Shown: in pieces, positions 29,392-37,730 of the stretch
Layout of the letters: every line of letters begins with the position of its first letter
Position numbering within the stretch: the stretch's first letter is position 1
NCBI GenBank assembly: GCA_945907055.1
Contig: CAMDSG010000001.1
Span: 1 to 38,792, forward strand
Source: Bifidobacterium breve
GTDB lineage: Bacteria; Actinomycetota; Acidimicrobiia; IMCC26256
DNA length: 38,792 nucleotides
Direction: 5' to 3'
Translations under genes and position numbers: made by a program
Notes under the pieces: generated by a model
What the model saw: the letters and a program-made list of their open reading frames with translations, nothing else
Told to the model about the DNA's origin: nothing
The model's database searches: none

Positions 29392-30855
29392 TCAACCAGC
29401 CCGACCCCAGAGCGCACGAGCCACTCCAGGCTCGGCGGTGTGAAGATCGACGCCCTCAGATGCGGCGAGGGCCTCGGTAGCCAGAAAATGTGCTCGAAAA
29501 CGCTTGTTCCATGCTCGGAGAGCAGCCTCGGCATCGGCTCCGTCCGCACGCGATAAAGCGACCGCTGCGGCTAATAAATCGCCGATGATTGGATCATCGC
29601 CACCGCTTACCCCTTCACGAACCGCATCAACACTCGCATCCAACTCAGCGAGTGCTCCAGCACGCCCCTCGGGGAGCAGCCCAAGTGTCTCTGCCTTGCG
29701 AAAAAGTTTCAGCGCGTAGAGGACACTGGGGAGCGATGCACTGATCCCCTCAATTATCGAGGATGTGCCCTTCTCCTCCTTTTTAATCATCTCCCAATTC
29801 GCAAGGACCTCATCTGAGGTATTCGCCTCAACCTCACCAAAGACATGAGGATGGCGCCTAATTAATTTGTCCTGTATGCCTCGCGAGACATCCGCCATTG
29901 TGAAGGCCCCTGCCTCCTCAGCGAGAATTGAGTGAAACACAACTTGGTAGAGAACATCGCCAAGTTCGTCGGCGAGTAGCGCATAAGCATCGAGATCGGC
30001 CTCGCCTCCTGGAGCATCAATCGATAGGCCCTCAATAGTCTCCACTGTCTCGTAGGCCTCTTCTAATAAATAACGCGAGAGGGAACGATGAGTCTGCTCT
30101 GCGTCCCAAGGGCAACCTCCAGGAGCACGCAGTCGCTCAGCGATCGAGAACAGGCTTGCGAACTCTCCTGCTACCAATCCTTCACCGGTATCTACGTAGA
30201 TTGAAGTTAGGTGATCTGGTTCTACTCGCCGATCAAGGTCTTCGAGAGCGAGGGAGAAAACCTCTTCGCTCGGAAGGCCTAGACGCTGGAGAACAAGCAC
30301 TTCAGACTCCGGAGGGAGCACCTCAAGCAATGCAAGCTTTACGTCTGAGAGTACAAACTTAGAGTCGCACTGCGCTATCAGCAATGCTCCGCTTCGCCCT
30401 GCGGCAGATACGACGAAGCTTCTTCCGTCTATAACTCGCGCACCGTTTGCCATTGGATCCACCCCAATGCGAGCCCAAGCAATATCTACGAACGAGAGCC
30501 CTGGCACTATCTCAAGCTCTATCTCTCCGGCATTTGCAAGCACGCGCAGCATCCCTACAGCACGCTCTGCAACCCCAGGATTCCCGGGAACTGCATACAC
30601 GACACTCCCTGAAAAAACTGCTGCCTCAACAACGCGCCGCACAATCTCCGCGTACGCAGCATCAAGATCGGGAGCGGTTTCATAGACCTCATCGAGCGAG
30701 AGCATCTCTATCCCTGCATCTCGCAGTTCTTGGACCGCAGGGTGGCGCTCAGTGCGCACGAGGACAGGCGCACCTCTTAGTGCTACTAATGCTCGCGGCA
30801 TCACTAGGTCGGCGCCTCCCGGGCCTAGCCCGACGACAACGACTTTGGGGATCAC
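29392..30855 (-). CDS. mazG: tetrapyrrole methylase-MazG fusion (YabN-like nucleotide pyrophosphohydrolase)
   Basis: A 487-residue two-part protein starting at GTG. Residues 1 to about 215 are a tetrapyrrole (uroporphyrin-III C/precorrin) methylase-like fold: VVVVGLGPGGADLVMPRA, VYAVPGNPGVAERAV, VPGLSFVDIAWARIGVDP. From about residue 237, the MazG domain LRAPGGCPWDAEQTHRSLSRYLLEEAYETVETI carries the ExxE metal motif, with LADELGDVLYQVVFHS as the ExxD half. MazG hydrolyses (d)NTPs, including damaged ones. The region after 350 is a degenerate helical extension. The GTG overlaps the SurA-like stop by four bases. Confidence 0.92.
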   Translation of the reverse strand: MIPKVVVVGLGPGGADLVMPRALVALRGAPVLVRTERHPAVQELRDAGIEMLSLDEVYETAPDLDAAYAEIVRRVVEAAVFSGSVVYAVPGNPGVAERAVGMLRVLANAGEIELEIVPGLSFVDIAWARIGVDPMANGARVIDGRSFVVSAAGRSGALLIAQCDSKFVLSDVKLALLEVLPPESEVLVLQRLGLPSEEVFSLALEDLDRRVEPDHLTSIYVDTGEGLVAGEFASLFSIAERLRAPGGCPWDAEQTHRSLSRYLLEEAYETVETIEGLSIDAPGGEADLDAYALLADELGDVLYQVVFHSILAEEAGAFTMADVSRGIQDKLIRRHPHVFGEVEANTSDEVLANWEMIKKEEKGTSSIIEGISASLPSVLYALKLFRKAETLGLLPEGRAGALAELDASVDAVREGVSGGDDPIIGDLLAAAVALSRADGADAEAALRAWNKRFRAHFLATEALAASEGVDLHTAEPGVARALWGRAG

Positions 30856-31886
30856 GGCGTTGAGTTACCAGTAGCGCCCGTGATGCCTTGTGAACCAGAG
30901 TTTTTTGCCGGCAGCTCGCGCACTTTGGGGGCCGGCTTAGAAGAAACGGCATAACCGTTCTCGCCATTCGCCCAGACTCCATATGAGGAGTCAATCTTGA
31001 CTACGGCCTTCGCTAGCTTCTTCTGGAACCATGTATTAAAGGTTGATTGAGCGATTTGCGAGTAAGCCTGCTGCACTTGATCAGTCAGCAACGCGTAGCT
31101 TGCCGGGAGAACTCGGATCACATGCCAGCCATACTGCGACTGCACTGGATTCGAGGTCTCTCCGGGAGCAAGTGCATCTGCTGCATTCTGAAACTCTGGA
31201 ACAAAACTCCCTGCGGCTAGACAGCCGAGGCTTCCTCCAGCCGGCGCCGAACCTGTATCCGTCGACTGCGCCGTCGCAATCGCAGCAAAGTCGCCTCCGC
31301 CCTTGAGTGAGTTCTCGACAGCAACCGCCTCAGGCTGGGTAGCGACGAGAACATGTAGGACAACTTTTTGACTTGGGCAGATGCGGTCGGCATTACGTGC
31401 GTAGAAAGCCTCTACGGTTGCTTCGCTCGGCGAGCGCTCCCCGACGATGTTGGCCTGAAGGCCGCGAGTAAGCGCAGTTGCTTTCACAATCTTTGATCGA
31501 AAACTCTTGGGGAAGGCGCTCCACCCGGCGGTGCTCTGCGCAAACTCTGCCTCGACGGAACTTAGATCCTGATCGGTCAAATTAATCTTCTTCTCTTTGG
31601 CCGCCTGGCTAAGAACTAGTTGATAGACAACATTCGTCAACCAGTCGTTCGAGATCTGTGTGCTAATCGTGCCGGCGCTGCTGGTAGCCCCCGCTGCCTT
31701 TCTCACGGTGTCATAAAAAACCTTGTTGTCTCGCTGTGCCTTTAGGTCGGCTTTGAAGGCTGCCTGCGTATATACCTCTCCGTTTACCTTTGCGGCATAT
31801 CCATCAAGCGCACCACATGCGCTAGCGATAACTGCAAAAAGAGAGACGAGTAAGAGCGAGATGAGTTTGAGCGATCGATTCTTCAT
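30852..31886 (-). CDS. SurA/PrsA-like peptidyl-prolyl isomerase lipoprotein with Gly-x-Thr tail
   Basis: A 344-residue exported foldase. Signal peptide with lipobox ASAC (Cys24), then a SurA-N-like helical domain (VNGEVYTQAAFKADLKAQRD; LVLSQAAKEKKINLTDQDL). A parvulin rotamase domain follows at about 175-280 (VVLHVLVATQPEAVAVENSLKGGGDFAAIA, GGSLGCLAAGSFVPEFQNAADAL, QSQYGWHVIRVL). It should assist folding of exported proteins at the membrane. The last residues, SGSQGITGATGNSTP, form an extra Gly-x-Thr tail. A TAGCAT box ends 9 bases before the ATG, so it may have a promoter between mfd and itself; it overlaps mazG. Confidence 0.9.
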   Translation of the reverse strand: MKNRSLKLISLLLVSLFAVIASACGALDGYAAKVNGEVYTQAAFKADLKAQRDNKVFYDTVRKAAGATSSAGTISTQISNDWLTNVVYQLVLSQAAKEKKINLTDQDLSSVEAEFAQSTAGWSAFPKSFRSKIVKATALTRGLQANIVGERSPSEATVEAFYARNADRICPSQKVVLHVLVATQPEAVAVENSLKGGGDFAAIATAQSTDTGSAPAGGSLGCLAAGSFVPEFQNAADALAPGETSNPVQSQYGWHVIRVLPASYALLTDQVQQAYSQIAQSTFNTWFQKKLAKAVVKIDSSYGVWANGENGYAVSSKPAPKVRELPAKNSGSQGITGATGNSTP

Positions 31887-31895
31887 GAGTTGGAG

Positions 31896-31901
31896 ATGCT
31901 A
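31896..31901 (-). promoter_or_regulatory. candidate -10 box (TAGCAT) of the SurA-like/mazG genes
   Basis: TAGCAT on the minus strand ends 9 bases before the ATG at 31886, inside the 77-base gap after mfd. Confidence 0.45.
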
Positions 31902-31963
31902 CCGGCGGCCGAGGGGTTTAGTGGGTTCGGGAAAGACCCATGCTCCAAGAATGCTCGAATCTT

Positions 31964-34900
31964 TCAACTCTTTGGGGCAGCATCCTCGGGAGGAATTAAC
32001 TCCATTAGGAGCGCTGTTAACGCACCAACAACACGGTTCGGAGGCGCATCTAAGGGAATCACAACCTCCGAGTCCTTCACTATGGACTTCGGGGCAAGGC
32101 GTGTTAGGCGTACCTTGCGACTCTCAGGGAGCGAGAGCCCGACGAGTCTCGCTGTTGTACGCATAATGCTTACGTTGCTAATTCTCAGCCTCACGCACTC
32201 GGCGCGCAGTCGCGCTGCGTCGAGGAGCGCATCTGCTGCCGCAGGTGGCGGCCCATACCTATCTAGCCACTCGGCCTCAATGTCATCGACATCTTGAGGG
32301 CTCTCTACACCGGCAAGGCGGCGGTATGCCTCCATGCGCACATCATCACGCTCGACATAATCGCGGGGAAGATGCGCATCGGCAGGCAGGTCCAAAACCA
32401 CATCAAACGGCTGCTCAATGCGCTCACCCTTCAGTTCGCTAACTGCCTCGGTGACAAGTTCACAGTAGAGATCAAATCCGACTGCGGCAATATGCCCACT
32501 CTGCGCTCCACCGAGCATATTTCCAGCACCACGAATCTCTAGATCACGCATGGCCAGTTTGAACCCCGAACCAAGATCCGTAAACTCGCCGATCGCCTTC
32601 AACCGCTCGTATGCCTCCTCTGATAGTGCTTTATCTCGAGGGTGCAGGAGGTATGCGTATGCGCGGTGACCGCGTCGCCCGACTCTCCCGCGCAATTGAT
32701 AAAGCTGTGCGAGACCTAGTAGGTCCGCTCTATCGACCACAAGGGTATTCGCCATCGGAAGATCGAGGCCACTCTCGACAATCGTTGTGCAGACCAAGAC
32801 GTCTGACTTCCGATCCGCAAAATCAATGACCGTTCTCTCGAGCAAACCCTCATCCATCTGCCCATGAGCAATCACAACGCGCGCCTCTGGCACTAGCTCA
32901 CGAATTTGCTCCGCTACGTGGTCAATATCCTGCACGCGGTTATGTACGTAGAAGACCTGCCCCTCTCGCAGGAGCTCGCGTCGAATCGCCTCAGAGACAG
33001 CCCGCTCGTCGTACTCACCTACATAGGTGAGAATCGGTTGACGCTCCTCTGGTGGCGTCTGCACCAATGAGAGGTCTCGGATTCCAGTGAGGCTCATCTC
33101 TAACGTGCGTGGGATCGGAGTCGCCGAGAGAGTAAGAACATCAACATGGGCACGTAGGTGTTTGATCTTCTCTTTATGCTCAACGCCGAATCGCTGCTCC
33201 TCATCAATAATTAGAAGCCCTAGGTCCTTGAATGCAAGATCCTCGGAGAGAAGGCGATGGGTACCGATGACGATATCGACCTGCCCTGTAGTCACTCCCT
33301 CAACAACGACGTTCTGCTCCTTCGTCGTTAGGAAACGAGAGAGCACCTCGACACGCACTGGAAATCCGGAGAAGCGTTCACGAAAAGTCTCACCATGTTG
33401 ATTCGCAAGCAGCGTTGTCGGGACCAATACCCCAACCTGCTTACCTTCCTGCACCGCTTTAAAGGCTGCGCGGATAGCGATCTCAGTCTTGCCGTAACCA
33501 ACATCGCCACAGACAAGTCGGTCCATCGGAGTCGAGCGCTCCATATCTTCTTTAACCTCGATGATGGCCTGCATCTGGTCCGGAGTCTCTTCGTATGGGA
33601 AGGCATCCTCCATCTCGCGCTGCCACGGCGTGTCAGGCCCAAACGCATGCCCTGGTGTAGCCAGGCGGGTTCGGTAAAGCGTCACGAGTTCAGCAGCGAT
33701 TGCGGCTACTGCGTTACGAACTTTGCTCCGAGTTTTCTGCCACTCGGCGCCACCCATTCGAGAGAGGGATGGGCTATCGCCACCGGTATATCTACGCACT
33801 GTTGAGATCTGATCAGTCGGGACATATAAGCGATCACTACCTCGATAAGCAAGCATGAGGTAGTCGCGCTCCACTCCACCAATGGAGCGCTTCCCCATGC
33901 CCTCAAAACGCCCAACGCCATGCACCTGATGCACTACATAATCGCCGACCTTTAGATCGTCGTAGTAATCAGCGGAGCGGCGAGCACCTCTAGCTTTGCG
34001 GTGGACGCGTCTCCTCCCAGATAGATCCGCCTCTGCAATTAGCGCAATGCCCGAGGCTACCGAGACAACACCTCGCTCTATCGGCGCGACAACAACACTC
34101 ACTGCACCCGCCGTGAAGAGAGGGATTTCCAAGTAAGGAGCATCGATGTTCTCATTAGTGAGCACCTCAGATAGGCGTCGCGCGCTCGCTGGGCCCTCAG
34201 CCGCAACAACAACGCGCACGCAAGAGGTGCGAAGCTGGCGGACCCGGTCTGCCAGAGCCTCAGCGTCACCGACTACCGGATCAAAAGCAGAGGCTGCAAA
34301 ATGTGGAGTCTCAGGGCGGTCTGGGCTTCCGAGAATATTTGTGACCATCGCGTTACTGCTACTCAGTAGCCGGTCGAAGTTCAGGGTAAGGCGCGCGAGC
34401 GCATCGGGCTCTGCACCCCATGTCCCTGCAAGCACCCCGGCAAGGGCATCCTCGTCGGCTAACAGATCACCTGCTCGATCACGGAGTCTTCGAGGCTCAA
34501 GCAAAAGCACCTGCGAGCGAGCGGGCAATAGGTCGGTAAGCAGATGCTCATCCCCCGATAGCCAAGGCAACCACGACTCCATCCCGTCGAAGGTTTGACC
34601 CTCAGAGAGTCGCTCCCACTGCTCGCGACCCCATGGTGCTTCACTAATAAGAAGTCGTGCGCGTTCTCTGACCTCGGGGGTAGGTAGCAACTCTCTTGCG
34701 GGGAAGATCGTGACCGTCTCTAGGTCGCGCGTTGAGCGCTGATCTGTAACAGAGAATCCAGATAGGCGCTCAACCTCATCACCCCAGAGATCAATGCGAA
34801 CCGGATGATCAGCGGTTGATGGATAAACATCAACAATTGACCCGCGGACTGCGACCTCGCCGCGCGCCTCTACCTGATACTCGCGTCGATAACCAGCTTC

Positions 34901-35374
34901 TACAAGCCTCTGAACAAGGGCATCGCGATCTACATGTTCTCCAGCGCTCAAGATGATGGGCTCTACATCCTCTACGTGAGGACCCAGCCTCTGCACGAGA
35001 GCGCGCACCGGAGCAACGATTACAGAGAGCGTTGTATCGTCAGTGCGTAGGCGCCACATAACACGAAGCCTTCGCCCCATCGTCTCAAGATTCGGCGAGA
35101 CCCTCTCGAATGGCAGCGTCTCCCATGCTGGGAACAACTCAACCGCCTCAGCACCGAGCAACGGAATTAGGTCACCCGCTATGCGCTCGGCCTCAGCGGC
35201 GGTAGGCGCTGCAACTAGGAGAGGGCGCCTACCCGTCAGCCGATTCAATGCAGCGATGAAGAGTGGGCGCGCTACATCCGGGACGGAGACCAACTCCGCC
35301 ACAGCCGCAGCGGCAATAACTGCGGGGTCTTCAAATAGGAGCGCTGGGAGAGCGTGTAGAGGAGGCGTCGGCAC
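31964..35374 (-). CDS. mfd: transcription-repair coupling factor
   Basis: A 1136-residue Mfd starting with GTG. The N-terminal UvrB-like part holds RPLLVAAPTAAEAERIAGDL and FPAWETLPFERVSPN. The RNA-polymerase-interacting CarD-like domain (about 465-530) has KVGDYVVHQVHGVGRFEGM. The helicase has Walker A DVGYGKTEIAIRAAFKA (about 625), DEEQRFGVEHKEKIK (about 728), LSATPIPRTL, IVESGLDLPMANTL and QLRGRVGRRGHRAYAYLL. The C-terminal TRCF domain follows. It strips stalled RNA polymerase and recruits UvrA. Length is normal. It starts 8 bases after pth in the glmU operon. Confidence 0.97.
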   Translation of the reverse strand: MPTPPLHALPALLFEDPAVIAAAAVAELVSVPDVARPLFIAALNRLTGRRPLLVAAPTAAEAERIAGDLIPLLGAEAVELFPAWETLPFERVSPNLETMGRRLRVMWRLRTDDTTLSVIVAPVRALVQRLGPHVEDVEPIILSAGEHVDRDALVQRLVEAGYRREYQVEARGEVAVRGSIVDVYPSTADHPVRIDLWGDEVERLSGFSVTDQRSTRDLETVTIFPARELLPTPEVRERARLLISEAPWGREQWERLSEGQTFDGMESWLPWLSGDEHLLTDLLPARSQVLLLEPRRLRDRAGDLLADEDALAGVLAGTWGAEPDALARLTLNFDRLLSSSNAMVTNILGSPDRPETPHFAASAFDPVVGDAEALADRVRQLRTSCVRVVVAAEGPASARRLSEVLTNENIDAPYLEIPLFTAGAVSVVVAPIERGVVSVASGIALIAEADLSGRRRVHRKARGARRSADYYDDLKVGDYVVHQVHGVGRFEGMGKRSIGGVERDYLMLAYRGSDRLYVPTDQISTVRRYTGGDSPSLSRMGGAEWQKTRSKVRNAVAAIAAELVTLYRTRLATPGHAFGPDTPWQREMEDAFPYEETPDQMQAIIEVKEDMERSTPMDRLVCGDVGYGKTEIAIRAAFKAVQEGKQVGVLVPTTLLANQHGETFRERFSGFPVRVEVLSRFLTTKEQNVVVEGVTTGQVDIVIGTHRLLSEDLAFKDLGLLIIDEEQRFGVEHKEKIKHLRAHVDVLTLSATPIPRTLEMSLTGIRDLSLVQTPPEERQPILTYVGEYDERAVSEAIRRELLREGQVFYVHNRVQDIDHVAEQIRELVPEARVVIAHGQMDEGLLERTVIDFADRKSDVLVCTTIVESGLDLPMANTLVVDRADLLGLAQLYQLRGRVGRRGHRAYAYLLHPRDKALSEEAYERLKAIGEFTDLGSGFKLAMRDLEIRGAGNMLGGAQSGHIAAVGFDLYCELVTEAVSELKGERIEQPFDVVLDLPADAHLPRDYVERDDVRMEAYRRLAGVESPQDVDDIEAEWLDRYGPPPAAADALLDAARLRAECVRLRISNVSIMRTTARLVGLSLPESRKVRLTRLAPKSIVKDSEVVIPLDAPPNRVVGALTALLMELIPPEDAAPKS

Positions 35375-35382
35375 GAGCGGTC

Positions 35383-35985
35383 TTAGTTGAATCGGTTCAT
35401 CGCGGCCTCGACACCATCTGAGACAATTGCCTCAACAGCATCCGCAGCGAGTTCAAGGGTCACGTCAATTTCTTTGCGGTCGCGTTTGGAGAAGCGATCC
35501 AAGACGTGGTCTGCACCCTGAGCGCTACTAGTTGGCTTACCAACTCCGATGCGCACCCGGAGGAAGGCATCAGAGTGCAGATGCGACTTAATGGAGCGCA
35601 GCCCATTGTGCCCAGCGAGGCCACCACCCTCTTTGATGCGCAGCGCCGCCACCGGAAGATCGAGCTCGTCGTGAAGGATGATTATTTGCTCTGTAGTCAC
35701 GCCGTAGCGGTGAGCCAGGAGGCGAACAGCATCTCCGGAGTCGTTCATGTACGTCTGTGGAATTGCCATCGCTACTCTCAAGTCGCCAACACGAACTTCG
35801 TCTACGAAGGCACGCTCTTTACCTTTGCGCAATTTCGCAGAGTGACGCTTGGCGAGAATCTCAATAACATCTGTGCCTACGTTGTGGCGCGTACGAGCAT
35901 ATTCATCGCCTGGATTTCCTAGACCAACTACCAAGTAGTCGGCGGGGGTACCCCTCCGCGCCGCATCAGGAGAGCGCCGCGGCAT
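35383..35985 (-). CDS. pth: peptidyl-tRNA hydrolase
   Basis: A 200-residue Pth. YLVVGLGNPGDEYARTRHNVG holds Asn24 and the catalytic His34; PQTYMNDSGDAV holds the substrate-contact Asn; LHDELDLP the catalytic Asp; KEGGGLAGHNGLRSI the final signature. It releases peptides from peptidyl-tRNA during translation. Length matches the family apart from a short basic N-terminal extension. It starts 3 bases after rplY, an order common in bacteria. Confidence 0.97.
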   Translation of the reverse strand: MPRRSPDAARRGTPADYLVVGLGNPGDEYARTRHNVGTDVIEILAKRHSAKLRKGKERAFVDEVRVGDLRVAMAIPQTYMNDSGDAVRLLAHRYGVTTEQIIILHDELDLPVAALRIKEGGGLAGHNGLRSIKSHLHSDAFLRVRIGVGKPTSSAQGADHVLDRFSKRDRKEIDVTLELAADAVEAIVSDGVEAAMNRFN

Positions 35986-35988
35986 TGA

Positions 35989-36609
35989 CTAGGCCTCGGC
36001 GGACTCTGCGCCCTCGGCACCCTCTGCACCCTCGGCACCCTCGCCATCAGTCAAACCACGAGGAACCGCTACCTGGACAACAAGTGCGTCACCGGGGAGC
36101 GATATCACGACGCCCTCACTGACTGGAATGTCGGCGACGTGAATCTGGTCACCTAGCTCAAGGCCAGAGATGTCGATGTCAATTGACGAAGGAATCTTGT
36201 CGGGCTTTGCGGAGACAGTAACTGTGAAGAGCTGCTGCTCAAGTTTTCCGCCCTGCTTGGTTCCCGGCGCTTCGCCGACCAAGTGCAGAGGCACCTCAGC
36301 AGATACCGCGGTATCACGACGGACGCGAATGAAGTCAACATGCTGAAGGATGCCTCGCGTTGCGTGGCGCTGAATCTGACGAGCAAGCGCAAGAACCTCT
36401 TCGCCCTCAACACTCAGGGAGATGAGGCTGTTGACTCCAGTATCCGAGTGGAGAATGCGATCGAGTTCGCGAGCCGAGACGGAGATGGTCACCGTATCCG
36501 CACCGAGCCCATAGATAACTGCAGGTACATCACCTACATTGCGCATGCGGCCGGCCGGGCCGGAGCCGCGTGAGGTTCGATTTGTTGCGAGAAGAGTTGC
36601 GTCAGTCAT
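35989..36609 (-). CDS. rplY: 50S ribosomal protein L25/TL5 (Ctc family) with acidic repeat tail
   Basis: A 206-residue long-form L25. Residues 1-95 are the 5S-rRNA-binding domain (ATNRTSRGSGPAGRMRNVGDVPAVIYGLG; QRHATRGILQHVDFIRV). Residues 100-188 are the TL5-type C-terminal beta domain (VPLHLVGEAPGTKQGGKLEQQL; GDQIHVADIPVSEGV). The last 20 residues are an acidic GAE repeat, a feature also seen in other long L25 proteins. AAGGA about 14 bases upstream of the ATG is a distant ribosome binding site candidate. It is separated from prs by 130 bases, so it may have its own promoter. Confidence 0.95.
   Translation of the reverse strand: MTDATLLATNRTSRGSGPAGRMRNVGDVPAVIYGLGADTVTISVSARELDRILHSDTGVNSLISLSVEGEEVLALARQIQRHATRGILQHVDFIRVRRDTAVSAEVPLHLVGEAPGTKQGGKLEQQLFTVTVSAKPDKIPSSIDIDISGLELGDQIHVADIPVSEGVVISLPGDALVVQVAVPRGLTDGEGAEGAEGAEGAESAEA
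36011..36046. repeat. four 9-bp units coding for the GAE tail of L25
   Basis: CCCTCGGCA, CCCTCTGCA, CCCTCGGCA and CCCTCGCCA lie head-to-tail. Each unit encodes one Gly-Ala-Glu-like triplet on the minus strand. Confidence 0.75.
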
Positions 36610-36703
36610 GGCGCTATGCGTCCTTAAAGTGTTTGTGGGGTGCCTATTGTGGCCCGCCGAGTAGGCGTTCAGCCAAACGGAGAGGATTTAGCCCATAAAT
36701 TCG

Positions 36704-36727
36704 GGCTTCGCAAGGCTACCCGAAGCC
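36704..36727. terminator. hairpin between prs and rplY
   Basis: GGCTTCG (36704-36710) pairs with CGAAGCC (36721-36727) around a 10-base loop, just after the prs stop codon on the minus strand. No U tract follows, so it could be a weak terminator, a processing site or part of the L25 leader. Confidence 0.3.
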
Positions 36728-36739
36728 GGGCTCAGCGTG

Positions 36740-37729
36740 TTAAACGTTGTCTCCGCGGAAGAGTTCGCTCACCGAGGTGTCCTCAAATACAGCATCTAGG
36801 GCATCGGCGATGATCGTGGCGATCGAGAGAACCGTCAGTCGGTCGAAGCGCTTCTCCTCGGGGATCGGGATTGTATTCGTCACAACTACCTCCTCAACCG
36901 GGGCCGCCTTGAGCCTCTCAATCGCTGGCCCAGAGAGGAGACCATGGGTAGCAAGAACACGCACAGATGCAGCGCCACGCTCTTTTAGGAGTCCAGCAGC
37001 CGCGGCCACGGTACCTGCAGTATCGATCATGTCGTCGACAAGCACACAGTGGCGCCCAGCAACCTCACCGACAACCTCATTGGCGACAGCGATGTTGTGG
37101 GTCCCCTTTGGGCGTCGCTTGTCAATAAACGCAAGCTCAGCTGCAATGTCGTACTCAGCAAGGTAGTTGGAGAAGCGGCGAACCAACTTTCCTCCGCCAG
37201 CGTCTGGAGATACGACAGTTACCTCCTCGCCGGGGGTAATTCCCTTTGCAAAATACTCAGCAAGAAGTGGTACCGCTGTTAGGTGATCAACCGGCATATC
37301 GAAGAAGCCTTGAATCTGACCTGTGTGGAGGTCAACGGATACGACGCGGTCTGCTCCAGCAACAGTGATGAGATCAGCAATCAATCGAGCGGTAATTGGT
37401 TCGCGCCCCTCGGCCTTGCGATCCTGACGCGCATAACCATAGAAGGGAGTCACCGCTGTAATGCGTTTTGCCGATGCACGCTTTGCGGCATCGATCATGA
37501 TCAGCATCTCCATGACGCGCTCATTGATTGGCTCGCAGTGGCTCTGAATAATAAAGACATCTGAGCCTCTAATGCTCTCCCCATAGCGGCAGTAGATCTC
37601 GCCGTTAGCGAATGTCGAGAGGACCACCTCTCCTAGCGGAACATCGAGCGCAGCCGATATTTCATTGCTGAGCTCAGCATTGCCTCGCCCTGCAAAGAGT
37701 TGAAGCCGTTTAGTAGGTACGAGTTCCAT
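36740..37729 (-). CDS. prs: ribose-phosphate pyrophosphokinase (PRPP synthetase)
   Basis: A 329-residue class I PRPP synthetase. LQLFAGRGNAELSNEI opens the family core. FANGEIYCRYGESIRGSDVFIIQS, TPFYGYARQDRKAEGREPI, VSVDLHTGQIQGFFD, VSPDAGGGKLVRRF, IDKRRPKGTHNI and the PRPP loop VLVDDMIDTAGT are all intact. It makes PRPP from ribose-5-phosphate and ATP for nucleotides, His and Trp. The open frame begins at 37768, inside glmU. The ATG at 37729, one base after the glmU stop and with AAGGA upstream, is the better start. Confidence 0.96.
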   Translation of the reverse strand: MELVPTKRLQLFAGRGNAELSNEISAALDVPLGEVVLSTFANGEIYCRYGESIRGSDVFIIQSHCEPINERVMEMLIMIDAAKRASAKRITAVTPFYGYARQDRKAEGREPITARLIADLITVAGADRVVSVDLHTGQIQGFFDMPVDHLTAVPLLAEYFAKGITPGEEVTVVSPDAGGGKLVRRFSNYLAEYDIAAELAFIDKRRPKGTHNIAVANEVVGEVAGRHCVLVDDMIDTAGTVAAAAGLLKERGAASVRVLATHGLLSGPAIERLKAAPVEEVVVTNTIPIPEEKRFDRLTVLSIATIIADALDAVFEDTSVSELFRGDNV

Positions 37730-37730
37730 T

